Below, piece by piece: positions 25,213 to 33,030 of a stretch of 64,000 nt of DNA. The stretch comes from Reyranellaceae bacterium. Lineage in GTDB: Bacteria; Pseudomonadota; Alphaproteobacteria; Reyranellales; Reyranellaceae. Under the pieces are notes generated by a model. That model was given only the letters and a program-made list of their open reading frames with translations, was not told where the DNA came from and did no database searches. The DNA is taken from positions 62,001 through 126,000 of the forward strand of contig JALHMM010000005.1 of NCBI GenBank assembly GCA_022844045.1, in the 5' to 3' direction. The translations under genes and the position numbers were made by a program. The stretch's first letter is position 1. Each line of letters opens with the position of its first letter.

Positions 25213-27909
25213 TTACTGCGCCGGCTGGACGATCGGGCGTTCGCCGGGGACTGGCGCTTCGGGTTCAGGCGCCACCAGCATACGCGACTGGCGCACCTGC
25301 TCCATGGCGTTGACCAGCGAGACCCAGACGGCGGCGGCGTAGGGCAGCGACTGCACGACAAGCAACCCGGACCACAGCCGCGCGTCGGGATCGATGCCGC
25401 CGAGCTTCAGCCAGATTCCCAGGGAAGCGAGCAGCAACAGGCCGGCCAAGGCCGCCTCGCCGCGCGCCATCGCCAGCGCCTTGCCGATGGTGGCGCGCGA
25501 ATCCATCTTCGGCGTGCGCATGAACGGCAGCTTGCTGGTGAACAGGCCGTAGAGCACGGCGCGACCCACCGTGTAGGTCAACGACAGGCCGGCGAGCGAG
25601 GCGCCGACGCTCTGCCTGAACGTGCAGTCGACCCGGTTGCCGTAGAGCGCGAACGAGTACAGCAGCTTGAAGATGAACAGCGCCAGGGTCGGGATCAGAA
25701 ACGAGTCGGGCGGCAGCGGGAAGAAGCGTGGTGCCACCATGACGCCAGCCGCCCAGAAGATGGCGGTGACGGTGAAGATCACGTTCAGCGCATCGGCGAA
25801 CCACGGCAGCCAGCCGGCGACGAAGTGGTACTTCTGCCAGAAAGTCAGCTGGGTGCGCTTCGACAGGATCTCGCGCGCGTGGCCCTTGAGGATCTGCATC
25901 GCGCCGTAGGCCCAGCGGAAGCGCTGTTTCTTGTAGCCGGCGAAATGGTCGGGCGTGAGCCCGTGTCCGAAGCGCTCGCGGCTGTAAGTGGCGCCGTAGC
26001 CCTTCTGCATCATGCGCAGGCCAAGCTCGGTGTCCTCGCAGATGCACCAGGTCGCCCAGCCGCCCAGCTCGTCCATCAGCTTGCGGCGGATCAACGTCAT
26101 CGTGCCGTGCTGGATGATCGCGTCGTACTCGTTGCGCAGGCACATGCCGATGTCGAAGAAGCCGGCGTACTCCCAGTTCAGCATTTCCTTGAACCGGTCG
26201 TCGTGCCAGTCGCGGTGGTCCTGTGGCGCCTGCACGAATCCGATCTTGGGATTGTCGAACTGCGGCACCAGCGAGCGCAGCCAGTCCTTGCGCACGACAT
26301 AGTCGCTGTCGATCACCGCCACGATCTCGGCGTCGGGCGCGGTCTGGCTCAGCACGTAGTTCAGCGCGCCGGCCTTGAAGCCCTTCATCTCGTCGAAGTG
26401 GAAGAAGCGGAAGCGCTCGCCCAGGGTCTTGCAATAGTCCTGGACCGGTCGCCAGACCGCCGGATCGCGGGTGTTGTTGTCGATGACGATGACTTCGAAA
26501 TTCGGGTAGTCGAGCGCCGCCAACGAATCCAGGGTTTGCATCACCATCGCCGGCGGCTCGTTGCAGATCGCCACGTGCAGCGAGACCTTGGGCCACGCAC
26601 GGTTGGCGTTCGCGACCGCCCGCGGCAACGGCACCTCGCGCTTCCAGCGCCGCGTCCAGATGGTCTCGACCAGCTCCAACGCCTGCGCCATCACCATCAC
26701 AAGGCTCAGCAACAGGAAGCCCAGCAGGAAGGTCCAGCCCACAACCTGCAAGGTGGTCATGTAGATGCCGAATCCGGCATAGACGGCGTAGACCATCCCC
26801 GAAGCGATGCCGACGGTGAGCCCGGCGAAGACCAGCTCGCCCACGGGCTTCAGGCCGCGCCACATCCAGAGGAAGCCCAGGATGATCGGCAGCGCCACCG
26901 CCAGCGACCACGACGCGAGCTTCCACCATTCAGGGAAGGCGACGATCGGGCCGGTCCAGTCGAATTTCTGCTGGCGATCGGCGTCCCACAGGCCCCAGTA
27001 ACCGCCGGCCATGCCTTCGAGGTCGTGGCTCTTCCACGGTTGGTCGAAGGCCTCGATGACGAAGTGGTCGACCTTCTCGCGGCGCAGGAAATCGACCGCG
27101 TCGCGCACGTTCTTGGCCTGCAGCGCCGGGCTGGCGCGCTTGACCACAGGATCGCCTTCCCGGCCGCGGCTGATGCGCGACGCGCCGTTCGAGGGCCAGC
27201 CGACCTCGGTGACGATGATGTTCTTGGTCGGGTAGGTCTTGCGGACCTCGTCGATCTGCCGCTGCAGATAGGCGACGTGCTCCTCGTTGGACTTCTCGTC
27301 CCAGTACGGCAGCGGATGGATGGCGATGTAGTCGACCTCTTTCGCCAGCTCCGGATAGCGCAGCCAGACGAACCAAGGCTCGGCGGTCGACACCGGCACC
27401 TTGACGTTGCGCTTGACGTGCCGGATGTGGCGGATCAGCTGCTGCGGGTTCATGGCGCTGACGTCGTCGGCCTTGCCGATCCAGCGGAACAGCGCCTCGT
27501 TGCCGACCATGACGCGCTCGACGTTGGCGTTGGCGTTGGCCATGCGGATCAGGCCGGCGATCTCGCTTGTCGTGCGCTCGGTCTCGCCCTGCGCCACCCA
27601 GGCGCCAGCGATGACACGGATGCCGTACTGGTCGGCGATGCGCGGGATCTGCTCGTGCGCATCGAGCGTCGAGTAGGTGCGGATGTAACGCACGCGGCCG
27701 GCCATGGTGCGCATGTCGCGCTCGATCTGCTCGACCCTGGGCTTGTCGCCGCGGATCGAGCTCTGATCCTTGCCGATCGGCGTATAGGTCACGCCGTGCA
27801 GCAGCCCGTCCATGGGCGGCGCGTCGTAGGTGCGGGTGAACAGGCTCCACGCGCCGAAAGTGGCGGCGACGGTGAGCACGATGGTGAGGAGTGCGGAGAG
27901 ACGCGGCAT
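25213..27909 (-). CDS. GH17-GT2 fusion, beta-glucan synthase candidate (NdvB-like)
   Basis: An 898-residue membrane protein. After one N-terminal helix comes a periplasmic glycoside hydrolase family 17-like domain (residues ~35-330) with the acid glutamate in VGNEALF and the nucleophile glutamate in IVTEVGWPSNG. Then two or three helices lead to a family 2 glycosyltransferase domain with all processive-type motifs: VIDNNTRD, VIDSDYV, CEDTELGLR and QRFRWAYG. Several C-terminal helices follow. The pairing matches NdvB-type enzymes of Pseudomonas and Bradyrhizobium that make beta-1,3/1,6 glucans, with the hydrolase part acting as a transglycosylase. No PilZ domain is seen. Product and regulation here are inferred. 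Confidence 0.87.
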   Translation of the reverse strand: MPRLSALLTIVLTVAATFGAWSLFTRTYDAPPMDGLLHGVTYTPIGKDQSSIRGDKPRVEQIERDMRTMAGRVRYIRTYSTLDAHEQIPRIADQYGIRVIAGAWVAQGETERTTSEIAGLIRMANANANVERVMVGNEALFRWIGKADDVSAMNPQQLIRHIRHVKRNVKVPVSTAEPWFVWLRYPELAKEVDYIAIHPLPYWDEKSNEEHVAYLQRQIDEVRKTYPTKNIIVTEVGWPSNGASRISRGREGDPVVKRASPALQAKNVRDAVDFLRREKVDHFVIEAFDQPWKSHDLEGMAGGYWGLWDADRQQKFDWTGPIVAFPEWWKLASWSLAVALPIILGFLWMWRGLKPVGELVFAGLTVGIASGMVYAVYAGFGIYMTTLQVVGWTFLLGFLLLSLVMVMAQALELVETIWTRRWKREVPLPRAVANANRAWPKVSLHVAICNEPPAMVMQTLDSLAALDYPNFEVIVIDNNTRDPAVWRPVQDYCKTLGERFRFFHFDEMKGFKAGALNYVLSQTAPDAEIVAVIDSDYVVRKDWLRSLVPQFDNPKIGFVQAPQDHRDWHDDRFKEMLNWEYAGFFDIGMCLRNEYDAIIQHGTMTLIRRKLMDELGGWATWCICEDTELGLRMMQKGYGATYSRERFGHGLTPDHFAGYKKQRFRWAYGAMQILKGHAREILSKRTQLTFWQKYHFVAGWLPWFADALNVIFTVTAIFWAAGVMVAPRFFPLPPDSFLIPTLALFIFKLLYSFALYGNRVDCTFRQSVGASLAGLSLTYTVGRAVLYGLFTSKLPFMRTPKMDSRATIGKALAMARGEAALAGLLLLASLGIWLKLGGIDPDARLWSGLLVVQSLPYAAAVWVSLVNAMEQVRQSRMLVAPEPEAPVPGERPIVQPAQ

Positions 27910-28265
27910 GCTGGTGGGCGATCAGATCAGGCGTCCGTACAAGGAGCGCGCCCGCGGGCAACGTCCGCTCGCCTCCATCGAGCCCGCCTCGCTTGCGCGA
28001 ACGGACGGCGACAGGGCGGTGCGTCGGTGCCGGGGCCGTGCCACCAGCGACGTGCTGCCAGACCTCTTCGAGGCTCTTCCCTGCGCCTGTTTCCTCGACG
28101 CCGACCCTCTTCGGCGCCGATCGGGCGTGACGCTTCTATAACCGCTCGCCAAGGCTGCGGACAAGGCCCATAACGCCTTGAAATAAGGAATCATTTCGGC
28201 GCCGGCGCCGAGCGCTGCGACAATGCGGCGAAGGTTTGGTCAAGGATGTGTGACAAATTACGCCG
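27910..28265. other. 356-base divergent spacer, long leader of the glucan synthase-like gene
   Basis: No credible gene. Most of the spacer would be a leader of over 200 bases for the leftward GH17-GT2 gene if the promoter at 28135-28164 is used. A GC palindrome CGGCGCCGGCGCCG lies near 28198. A GAAAT-N8-ATTTC inverted repeat (around 28180-28197) precedes the rightward iron permease gene but does not match a Fur box. Confidence 0.5.
28135..28164 (-). promoter_or_regulatory. Candidate promoter for the GH17-GT2 gene
   Basis: On the minus strand TTGTCC (28159-28164) and TATAGA (28135-28140) are 18 bases apart. The start would be near 28128, giving a leader of about 220 bases. Match to sigma-70 elements only. 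Confidence 0.4.
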
Positions 28266-29945
28266 ATGAGTGTCGACGCCTCCATTGCGATCCCAAGTCG
28301 CCGCCGGCCGAGCCTGCTGACGCTGGTCGCCTGTGCCATCGGCGTGGCGGTGGCGATCCCGATCCTCGGCGTGCTGGTGCACCTGCTGCGGCCCAGTGGC
28401 ACCGAGTGGCGCGAGACCGCCGGCATCGTGCTGCCGGACTTCCTGCTCAACACCGCGGTATTGCTGGCGTCGGTCGCCATCGGCACGACGATCATCGGCA
28501 CCGCCACCGCCTGGCTGGTGGTGATGTGCCGTTTCCCCGGCCGCCGCCTGTTCGAATGGGCGCTGGCCCTGCCGCTGGCGGTGCCGGCTTACGTGATGGC
28601 CTATACCTGGACCGACCTGCTGCAGTTCGCCGGCCCGGTGCAGACGGCGCTACGCGAGATCTTCGGCTGGGGCGCGCGCGACTACTGGTTCCCCGAGATC
28701 CGCTCGGTCGGCGGCGCGGCGACGATGTTCGTCTTCGTGCTCTACCCTTATGTCTACCTGCTGGCGCGCACCGCCTTCATCGAGCAATCGGTCTGCGCGC
28801 TCGACGCCGGGCGAATCCTGGGCAACGGCCCATGGCGCAACTTCGCGCGCGTGGCCCTGCCGCTGGCCCGTCCCGCCATCGCCGCCGGCGCGGCGCTGGC
28901 GCTGATGGAGACGCTCGCGGATTTCGGCACGGTCGCCTATTTCGAGGTCCAGACCTTCACCACGGGCATCTACCGCGCCTGGTTCACCTTCAACGACAAG
29001 GTGGCCGCGGCCCAGCTCGCCAGCCTGCTGCTGGTTTTCGCGCTCACCCTGCTGGTCATCGAGCGCCGCTCGCGCGCCGACCGCCGCTTCCACCACACCA
29101 CGCCGCGCTACCGTCCCCTGCCCGCCCATCGCCTGACCGGTTGGCGCGCCGCCGCCGCGACGCTCGCCTGCGCTATCCCTTTGGCGATCGGCTTCGCGAT
29201 CCCCGCCCTCGTCCTGCTGCGCTTCTCGCTGTTCTCGGGCGATGCGCAATGGGGCGCGCGCTACGTCAGGCTGGCGCTCAACAGCGTCACGGTGGCGGCG
29301 CTGGCCGCCATCGTCACCGTGGTCGTGGCGCTGGGCCTAGCCTATGCCGCGCGGGTCACGCGCCGCGGCCCGGCGGTCTGGGTCGCGCGCTTGGCCGGGC
29401 TGGGCTACGCCGTGCCGGGCATCGTCATCGCCGTCGGCGTGCTCGCGCCGGTGGCGGCCTTCGACAACGCGCTCGACGCCTGGCTGCGCGCCAATTTCGG
29501 CGTCTCGACCGGCCTGCTGATCACCGGCACCATCGCCGGCGTGGTCTACGCCCTGGTCGTACGCTTCCTCGCCGCCGCGCTGCAGCCGATCGAGGCCGGC
29601 CTCACCAAGGTCACGCCCAATCTCGACGGCGCCGCCCGCACGTTGGGCGCCGCGCCGGGCGAGACGCTGCGCCGCGTGCATGCGCCGATGCTCAGAGGTG
29701 CGCTGGCGACGGCTGGCCTGATTGTTTTCGTCGACGCGATGAAGGAGCTGCCGGCGACCTTGATGCTGCGGCCCTTCAACTTCGACACCCTGGCTGTGCA
29801 GGCCTACAACCTGACCCGCGACGAGCGCCTGGCCGAAGCCTCGACCGCGGCGCTGACCATCGTCGCCGTCGGCCTGCTGCCGCTGATCATCCTCACCCGC
29901 ACCATCCTCGGCGCCCGGCCCGGCAGCGCCGAGCCACCACTGTGA
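28266..29945 (+). CDS. Iron(III) ABC transporter permease, two-domain FbpB/SfuB type
   Basis: A 559-residue inner-membrane protein with two copies of the permease core, as in Fe3+ transporters of the FbpB/SfuB group. About twelve helices are visible. The two EAA-type loops are ALDAGRILGNGPWRNFARVALPL and LDGAARTLGAAPGETLRRVHAPML, each followed by a helix. FADFGTV-like ETLADFGTVAYFEVQTFTTGIY and the late DAMKELPATLMLRPFNFDTLA are typical of iron permeases. The ATP-binding and binding-protein genes are not adjacent; a matching iron-binding protein lies about 10 kb away at 39.8 kb and no matching ATPase is in the window. The stop codon starts the first of two large hairpins. Confidence 0.88.
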   Translation: MSVDASIAIPSRRRPSLLTLVACAIGVAVAIPILGVLVHLLRPSGTEWRETAGIVLPDFLLNTAVLLASVAIGTTIIGTATAWLVVMCRFPGRRLFEWALALPLAVPAYVMAYTWTDLLQFAGPVQTALREIFGWGARDYWFPEIRSVGGAATMFVFVLYPYVYLLARTAFIEQSVCALDAGRILGNGPWRNFARVALPLARPAIAAGAALALMETLADFGTVAYFEVQTFTTGIYRAWFTFNDKVAAAQLASLLLVFALTLLVIERRSRADRRFHHTTPRYRPLPAHRLTGWRAAAATLACAIPLAIGFAIPALVLLRFSLFSGDAQWGARYVRLALNSVTVAALAAIVTVVVALGLAYAARVTRRGPAVWVARLAGLGYAVPGIVIAVGVLAPVAAFDNALDAWLRANFGVSTGLLITGTIAGVVYALVVRFLAAALQPIEAGLTKVTPNLDGAARTLGAAPGETLRRVHAPMLRGALATAGLIVFVDAMKELPATLMLRPFNFDTLAVQAYNLTRDERLAEASTAALTIVAVGLLPLIILTRTILGARPGSAEPPL

Positions 29946-29982
29946 GGCAAGACGCGAAGCCCCAGCGCAGCGTCTTGCCTCA
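29943..29982 (+). repeat. Hairpin overlapping the iron permease stop codon
   Basis: TGAGGCAAGACGC (29943-29955, beginning with the TGA stop) pairs perfectly with GCGTCTTGCCTCA (29970-29982) around a 14-base loop. It could protect the 3' end of the message. It lacks a terminator T-run. Confidence 0.7.
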
Positions 29983-29984
29983 TT

Positions 29985-30018
29985 GCTATCCCCACCCCCC
30001 TAAGGGGGTGGGGATAGC
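29985..30018. repeat. Perfect 15-bp inverted repeat
   Basis: GCTATCCCCACCCCC and GGGGGTGGGGATAGC flank CTAA. It directly follows the hairpin at the permease stop and precedes the GTTGG array. A strong hairpin on either strand. Confidence 0.8.
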
Positions 30019-30025
30019 AGGGGAC

Positions 30026-30130
30026 GTTGGCACCCCGTTGGCAGGGGGTTGGCACCCCGTTGGAAGCCCCCGTTGGAAGGGGGTTGGAAGGCGTTGGCAC
30101 CCCGTTGGTACCCCGTCGGAAGACCGTTGG
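30026..30130. repeat. Degenerate GTTGG short tandem array
   Basis: Nine GTTGG pentamers and one GTCGG, spaced roughly 7-23 bases apart and joined by CACCCC, CAGGGG, AAGCCCC or AAGGG linkers, fill about 105 bases. TTGGCACCCCGTTGG occurs three times. The spacing is irregular, so it is neither a CRISPR nor a simple microsatellite. It lies in the 342-base spacer between the iron permease and transhydrogenase genes. Confidence 0.75.
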
Positions 30131-30254
30131 AAAATTGTCCGTGTCGGCGCTCACGCTCCGGCTCTTCCGACACGAACGGGATGATACGCGATCGCGGGCG
30201 AAAAGTCGATTTCCGGCGCTACGTTTTGCGTCGCGTTTTGTTGATCGACACCCC

Positions 30255-30260
30255 TAGACT
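30255..30260 (+). promoter_or_regulatory. Possible -10 element before sthA
   Basis: CTAGACT, with TAGACT at 30255-30260, lies 28 bases before the ATG and ahead of the ribosome site GGGGGAG. The same heptamer precedes the DM13 gene and the small membrane protein gene. No clear -35 is seen at proper spacing. Confidence 0.3.
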
Positions 30261-30287
30261 GCGGCCGGGCGTCGGGGGAGATCACGG

Positions 30288-31688
30288 ATGGCGTATGACT
30301 TCGATCTGGTGGTGATCGGCTCGGGGCCGGCCGGTCAGCGCGCCGCGATCCAGGCGGCCAAGCTCGGCAAGACGGTGATGCTGGTCGAGCGCCAGGACGT
30401 CGTCGGCGGCGTCTGCATCAACACCGGCACCATCCCGTCGAAAACCTTGCGCGAGGCGGTGCTGCATCTGAGCGGCCATCGCGAGCACGGCATCTATGGC
30501 GCCTCCTACCAGGTGAAGCAGAACATCACCGTCGAGGACCTGCACTTCCGCACCGAGCACGTCATCCGCCACGAGATCGACATCACGCGCCACCAGCTGC
30601 AGCGCAACCGCGTCGAGGTCGCGATCGGCAACGCCGTCTTCGCCGACCCGCACACCGTGCGGATCGAGGACGTGCCGGGCCGCAACGTGCGCAGCGTCAC
30701 CGCGGCGCATATCGTCGTCGCCACCGGCACGCAGGCGACGCGCGACGGGCGCATCCCCTTCGACGGCCAGCGCATCATGATCAGCGACGACGTCATGACG
30801 CTCAAGAAGCTGCCGCGCACGCTCACCGTGATCGGCGCCGGCGTAATCGGCATCGAGTACGCCACGATCTTCGCCGTGCTCGGCGTGCGCGTCACCCTCG
30901 TCGACAAGCGCGACCGGCTGCTGCCCTTCATCGACCGAGAGATCACCGACTCGCTGGCCTACCAGATGCACGAGCGTCGCGTGACCCTGCGGCTCGGCGA
31001 GGAGGTCAAGGGCATCGAGCCGTTCACCGAAGAGCGCGGCGAGCGGGTGCGCGTCAGCCTGGTCTCGGGCAAGCAGGTCGTCAGCGAGGCGGCGCTCTAC
31101 TCGATCGGCCGCACCGGCGCGACCGCGACGCTCGACCTCCCGGCCGCCGGCGTGCTCGCCGACGAGCGCGGCCGGCTGAAGGTCAACGAGCACTACCAGA
31201 CCAACCAGCCGCATATCTACGCCGTGGGCGACGTGATCGGCTTCCCCAGCCTGGCCTCGACCTCGATGGAACAGGGCCGCCGCGCCGCCTGCCATGCCTT
31301 CAACGTCACCGCCGAGAGCGTGCCCTCGCTGTTCCCCTACGGCATCTACACCATCCCCGAGATCTCCACCGTCGGCCGCACCGAGGAGGAGCTGACCCAG
31401 GAAGGCGTGCCCTACGAGATCGGCAAGGCCAACTACCGCGAGATCGCCCGCGGCCAGATCATCGGCGACAGCTCGGGCCTCTTGAAGCTGCTCTTCCACC
31501 TCGAGACGCGCGAGCTGCTCGGCGTGCACATCATCGGCGAAGGCGCCAGCGAGCTGATCCACATCGGCCAGGCGGTGCTCGCGCACAAGGGCACGATCGA
31601 CTACTTCGTCAACACGGTGTTCAACTATCCGACGCTCGCGGAGTGCTACAAGACCGCGGCGTTCGATGGGATCAACCGGCTGGGGTAG
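30288..31688 (+). CDS. sthA: Soluble pyridine nucleotide transhydrogenase (Si-specific)
   Basis: A 466-residue FAD enzyme of the disulfide-reductase fold that converts NADPH and NAD+ into NADP+ and NADH without energy coupling, balancing the two pools. The FAD site GSGPAGQRAAIQAAKLG is at the N-terminus. The redox-disulfide position reads GGVCINTGTIPSKTLREAV, so the second cysteine of true disulfide reductases is threonine, as in SthA. The NAD-binding VIGAGVIGIEYATIFA and the second FAD contact IYAVGDVIGFPSLAST follow. The C-terminal dimer domain is complete. GGGGGAG precedes the ATG. No neighbour is functionally linked. Confidence 0.92.
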   Translation: MAYDFDLVVIGSGPAGQRAAIQAAKLGKTVMLVERQDVVGGVCINTGTIPSKTLREAVLHLSGHREHGIYGASYQVKQNITVEDLHFRTEHVIRHEIDITRHQLQRNRVEVAIGNAVFADPHTVRIEDVPGRNVRSVTAAHIVVATGTQATRDGRIPFDGQRIMISDDVMTLKKLPRTLTVIGAGVIGIEYATIFAVLGVRVTLVDKRDRLLPFIDREITDSLAYQMHERRVTLRLGEEVKGIEPFTEERGERVRVSLVSGKQVVSEAALYSIGRTGATATLDLPAAGVLADERGRLKVNEHYQTNQPHIYAVGDVIGFPSLASTSMEQGRRAACHAFNVTAESVPSLFPYGIYTIPEISTVGRTEEELTQEGVPYEIGKANYREIARGQIIGDSSGLLKLLFHLETRELLGVHIIGEGASELIHIGQAVLAHKGTIDYFVNTVFNYPTLAECYKTAAFDGINRLG

Positions 31689-31698
31689 GCGCGTGTCG

Positions 31699-32133
31699 AT
31701 GAGAATGGCCGCCGCGATCGCGATCGCCACACTGGGCTTCTCGATGCCCGCGAGCGGCCAGCCCACGATCAAGGATCCCGCGTTCAAGGACATCGTCGGC
31801 TGCTGGGAGACCTACGGCCACCCGCGCGACTCGCGCAGCCTCTGCATCCACGCCGATGGCACCGCGCACGTCGTCACGCACCGATACGCCGGCGGCGGCA
31901 AATGCGCCTCCTATCCGACGGGCCGGCTGCGGTTCACAGGCGACACGATCGCCTTCGACCTGCCGCCCGGCAGGCGCAACTGCGCGCTGACCGACGGAAC
32001 GCACGGCGATTCCGCGCACGGCACGTTCGTCTGCGAGATCCTCAATCCCCAGAGAATCGCCTGTCACGTCGTCTGGCAAGGCTGGGAACCGACCACCGAA
32101 CTCTATCGACGCATGCAGGACAAGGTCAGCTAG
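31699..32133 (+). CDS. Small secreted protein of unknown function
   Basis: A 144-residue protein with a signal peptide (MRMAAAIAIATLGFSMPASG-Q). The mature part has six cysteines (GCWETY, SLCIHAD, GKCASYP, NCALTD, VCEIL, IACHVV), which suggests disulfides in the periplasm. VGCWETYGHPRDS and WQGWEPTTELYRRM are its most distinctive parts. I do not recognise the family; the opening WETY pattern resembles small beta-barrel domains that begin with GxWxxY. The start is uncertain between ATG 31699 and an in-frame GTG at 31693. It follows sthA by 10 bases and may be co-transcribed. Confidence 0.7.
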   Translation: MRMAAAIAIATLGFSMPASGQPTIKDPAFKDIVGCWETYGHPRDSRSLCIHADGTAHVVTHRYAGGGKCASYPTGRLRFTGDTIAFDLPPGRRNCALTDGTHGDSAHGTFVCEILNPQRIACHVVWQGWEPTTELYRRMQDKVS

Positions 32134-32160
32134 AGCATCGAGCGGCTAATCAGACGCATC

Positions 32161-32226
32161 TGTCATCCCGAGCGCAGCGAGGGATCTAGGCATGCCACTA
32201 GATCCCTCGCTGCGCTCGGGATGACA
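32161..32226. repeat. Large perfect REP-like palindrome, family 3 full copy
   Basis: Two perfectly complementary 29-base arms (32161-32189 and 32198-32226, starting TGTCATCCCGAGCGCAGCGA) surround the loop GCATGCCA. CTAGAGC at about 32130 and GCTCTAG near 32251 extend the symmetry outward. The arms resemble widespread alphaproteobacterial intergenic repeats. The element lies between convergent genes and probably also ends transcription. Confidence 0.92.
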
Positions 32227-32285
32227 GGGTGGTGCCGATTTCGGGCTCGTCGCTCTAGAGCGCGCTCAGATATGTCCGCGCCGCC

Positions 32286-32915
32286 TCAACGCCGCAAACC
32301 CAGCATGCCGGCGGCGGCGAAGTAGACCGTGCCGCTGAACAGATGCAGCCAGCGCGTCGCCGATGAATGGCGCACATACTGGCGGATCATCGCGCCAAGC
32401 ATGGCGTAGGACAGGAACGCCACCAGCCAGCAGCCGCAGAAGGTGACGTAGAGCAGCGTGACCTGCGGCATGAGGGCTACGTCGGCGGCGATAAACTGCG
32501 GAAAGATGGCGGTGAAGAACAGCACGGCGTTCAGGTTGCTCATGCTCATGAGGAAGCCGTGGCGGAAGAACGAGCTGCTCCGCTCGGCCGCGCGCACGGC
32601 CTCGGCCAGCGCCGGCCCCGATGTGGCGGCCCAGAAGCGCCGGTAAGCCTTGACGCCGAGCCAGACAAGATAGGCGACGCCGAACCAGCGCAGCACTGTC
32701 AGCACCGTCGGCTCCGCCAGCACCAGCGCGCCGATGCCGCTCAACGACAGCAACGCGAAGAGCGAGAAGGCGGTGAGGACACCCGCCCCGACATAAAGGC
32801 TGCGCCGCACGCCGTGCTGGGTGGCGATCGCCAGGCCAAGCAGCATGGCCGGCCCGGGCGTCGCCATCACGACGAAGATCGTGATCGCCGCGTACCACCA
32901 GTCGCTCAGGATCAT
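32286..32915 (-). CDS. LysE/RhtB family amino-acid exporter
   Basis: A 209-residue inner-membrane protein, the standard length for RhtB-type exporters of amino acids such as homoserine or threonine. Family marks are the N-terminal VMATPGPAMLLGLAIATQHGVRRSL, YLVWLGVKAYR after the third helix, and the central GFLMSMSNLNAVLFFTAIFPQF. Six hydrophobic segments are seen. It is convergent with the small secreted protein and upstream, in the same direction, of nothing related. Exported substrate cannot be told from sequence. Confidence 0.9.
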   Translation of the reverse strand: MILSDWWYAAITIFVVMATPGPAMLLGLAIATQHGVRRSLYVGAGVLTAFSLFALLSLSGIGALVLAEPTVLTVLRWFGVAYLVWLGVKAYRRFWAATSGPALAEAVRAAERSSSFFRHGFLMSMSNLNAVLFFTAIFPQFIAADVALMPQVTLLYVTFCGCWLVAFLSYAMLGAMIRQYVRHSSATRWLHLFSGTVYFAAAGMLGLRR

Positions 32916-33030
32916 GGCTGGCCTCCCCGACGGCCACCGTATGGCCCCGGCAACGGGAGATCAACATGCGCAACGCATCGTGCTTCGGCTTGCCCTGATC
33001 CTGCTCGCTTGTCCGACGTGCGCAGCCACC

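Noticed and set aside
27918-28141. Plus-strand ORFs of 79-103 codons in the spacer before the iron permease
   Set aside because: Arg/Ser-rich nonsense composition, no ribosome sites, and overlap with the likely leader of the leftward gene.
28178-28197. Fur box before the iron permease (GAAAT-N8-ATTTC)
   Set aside because: Arms are only 5 bases and lack the TGC/GCA ends seen in the convincing boxes at 40.8-40.9 kb.
30026-30130. CRISPR array
   Set aside because: Repeat units are only 5-15 bases, spacing is irregular and there are no unique spacers or cas genes.
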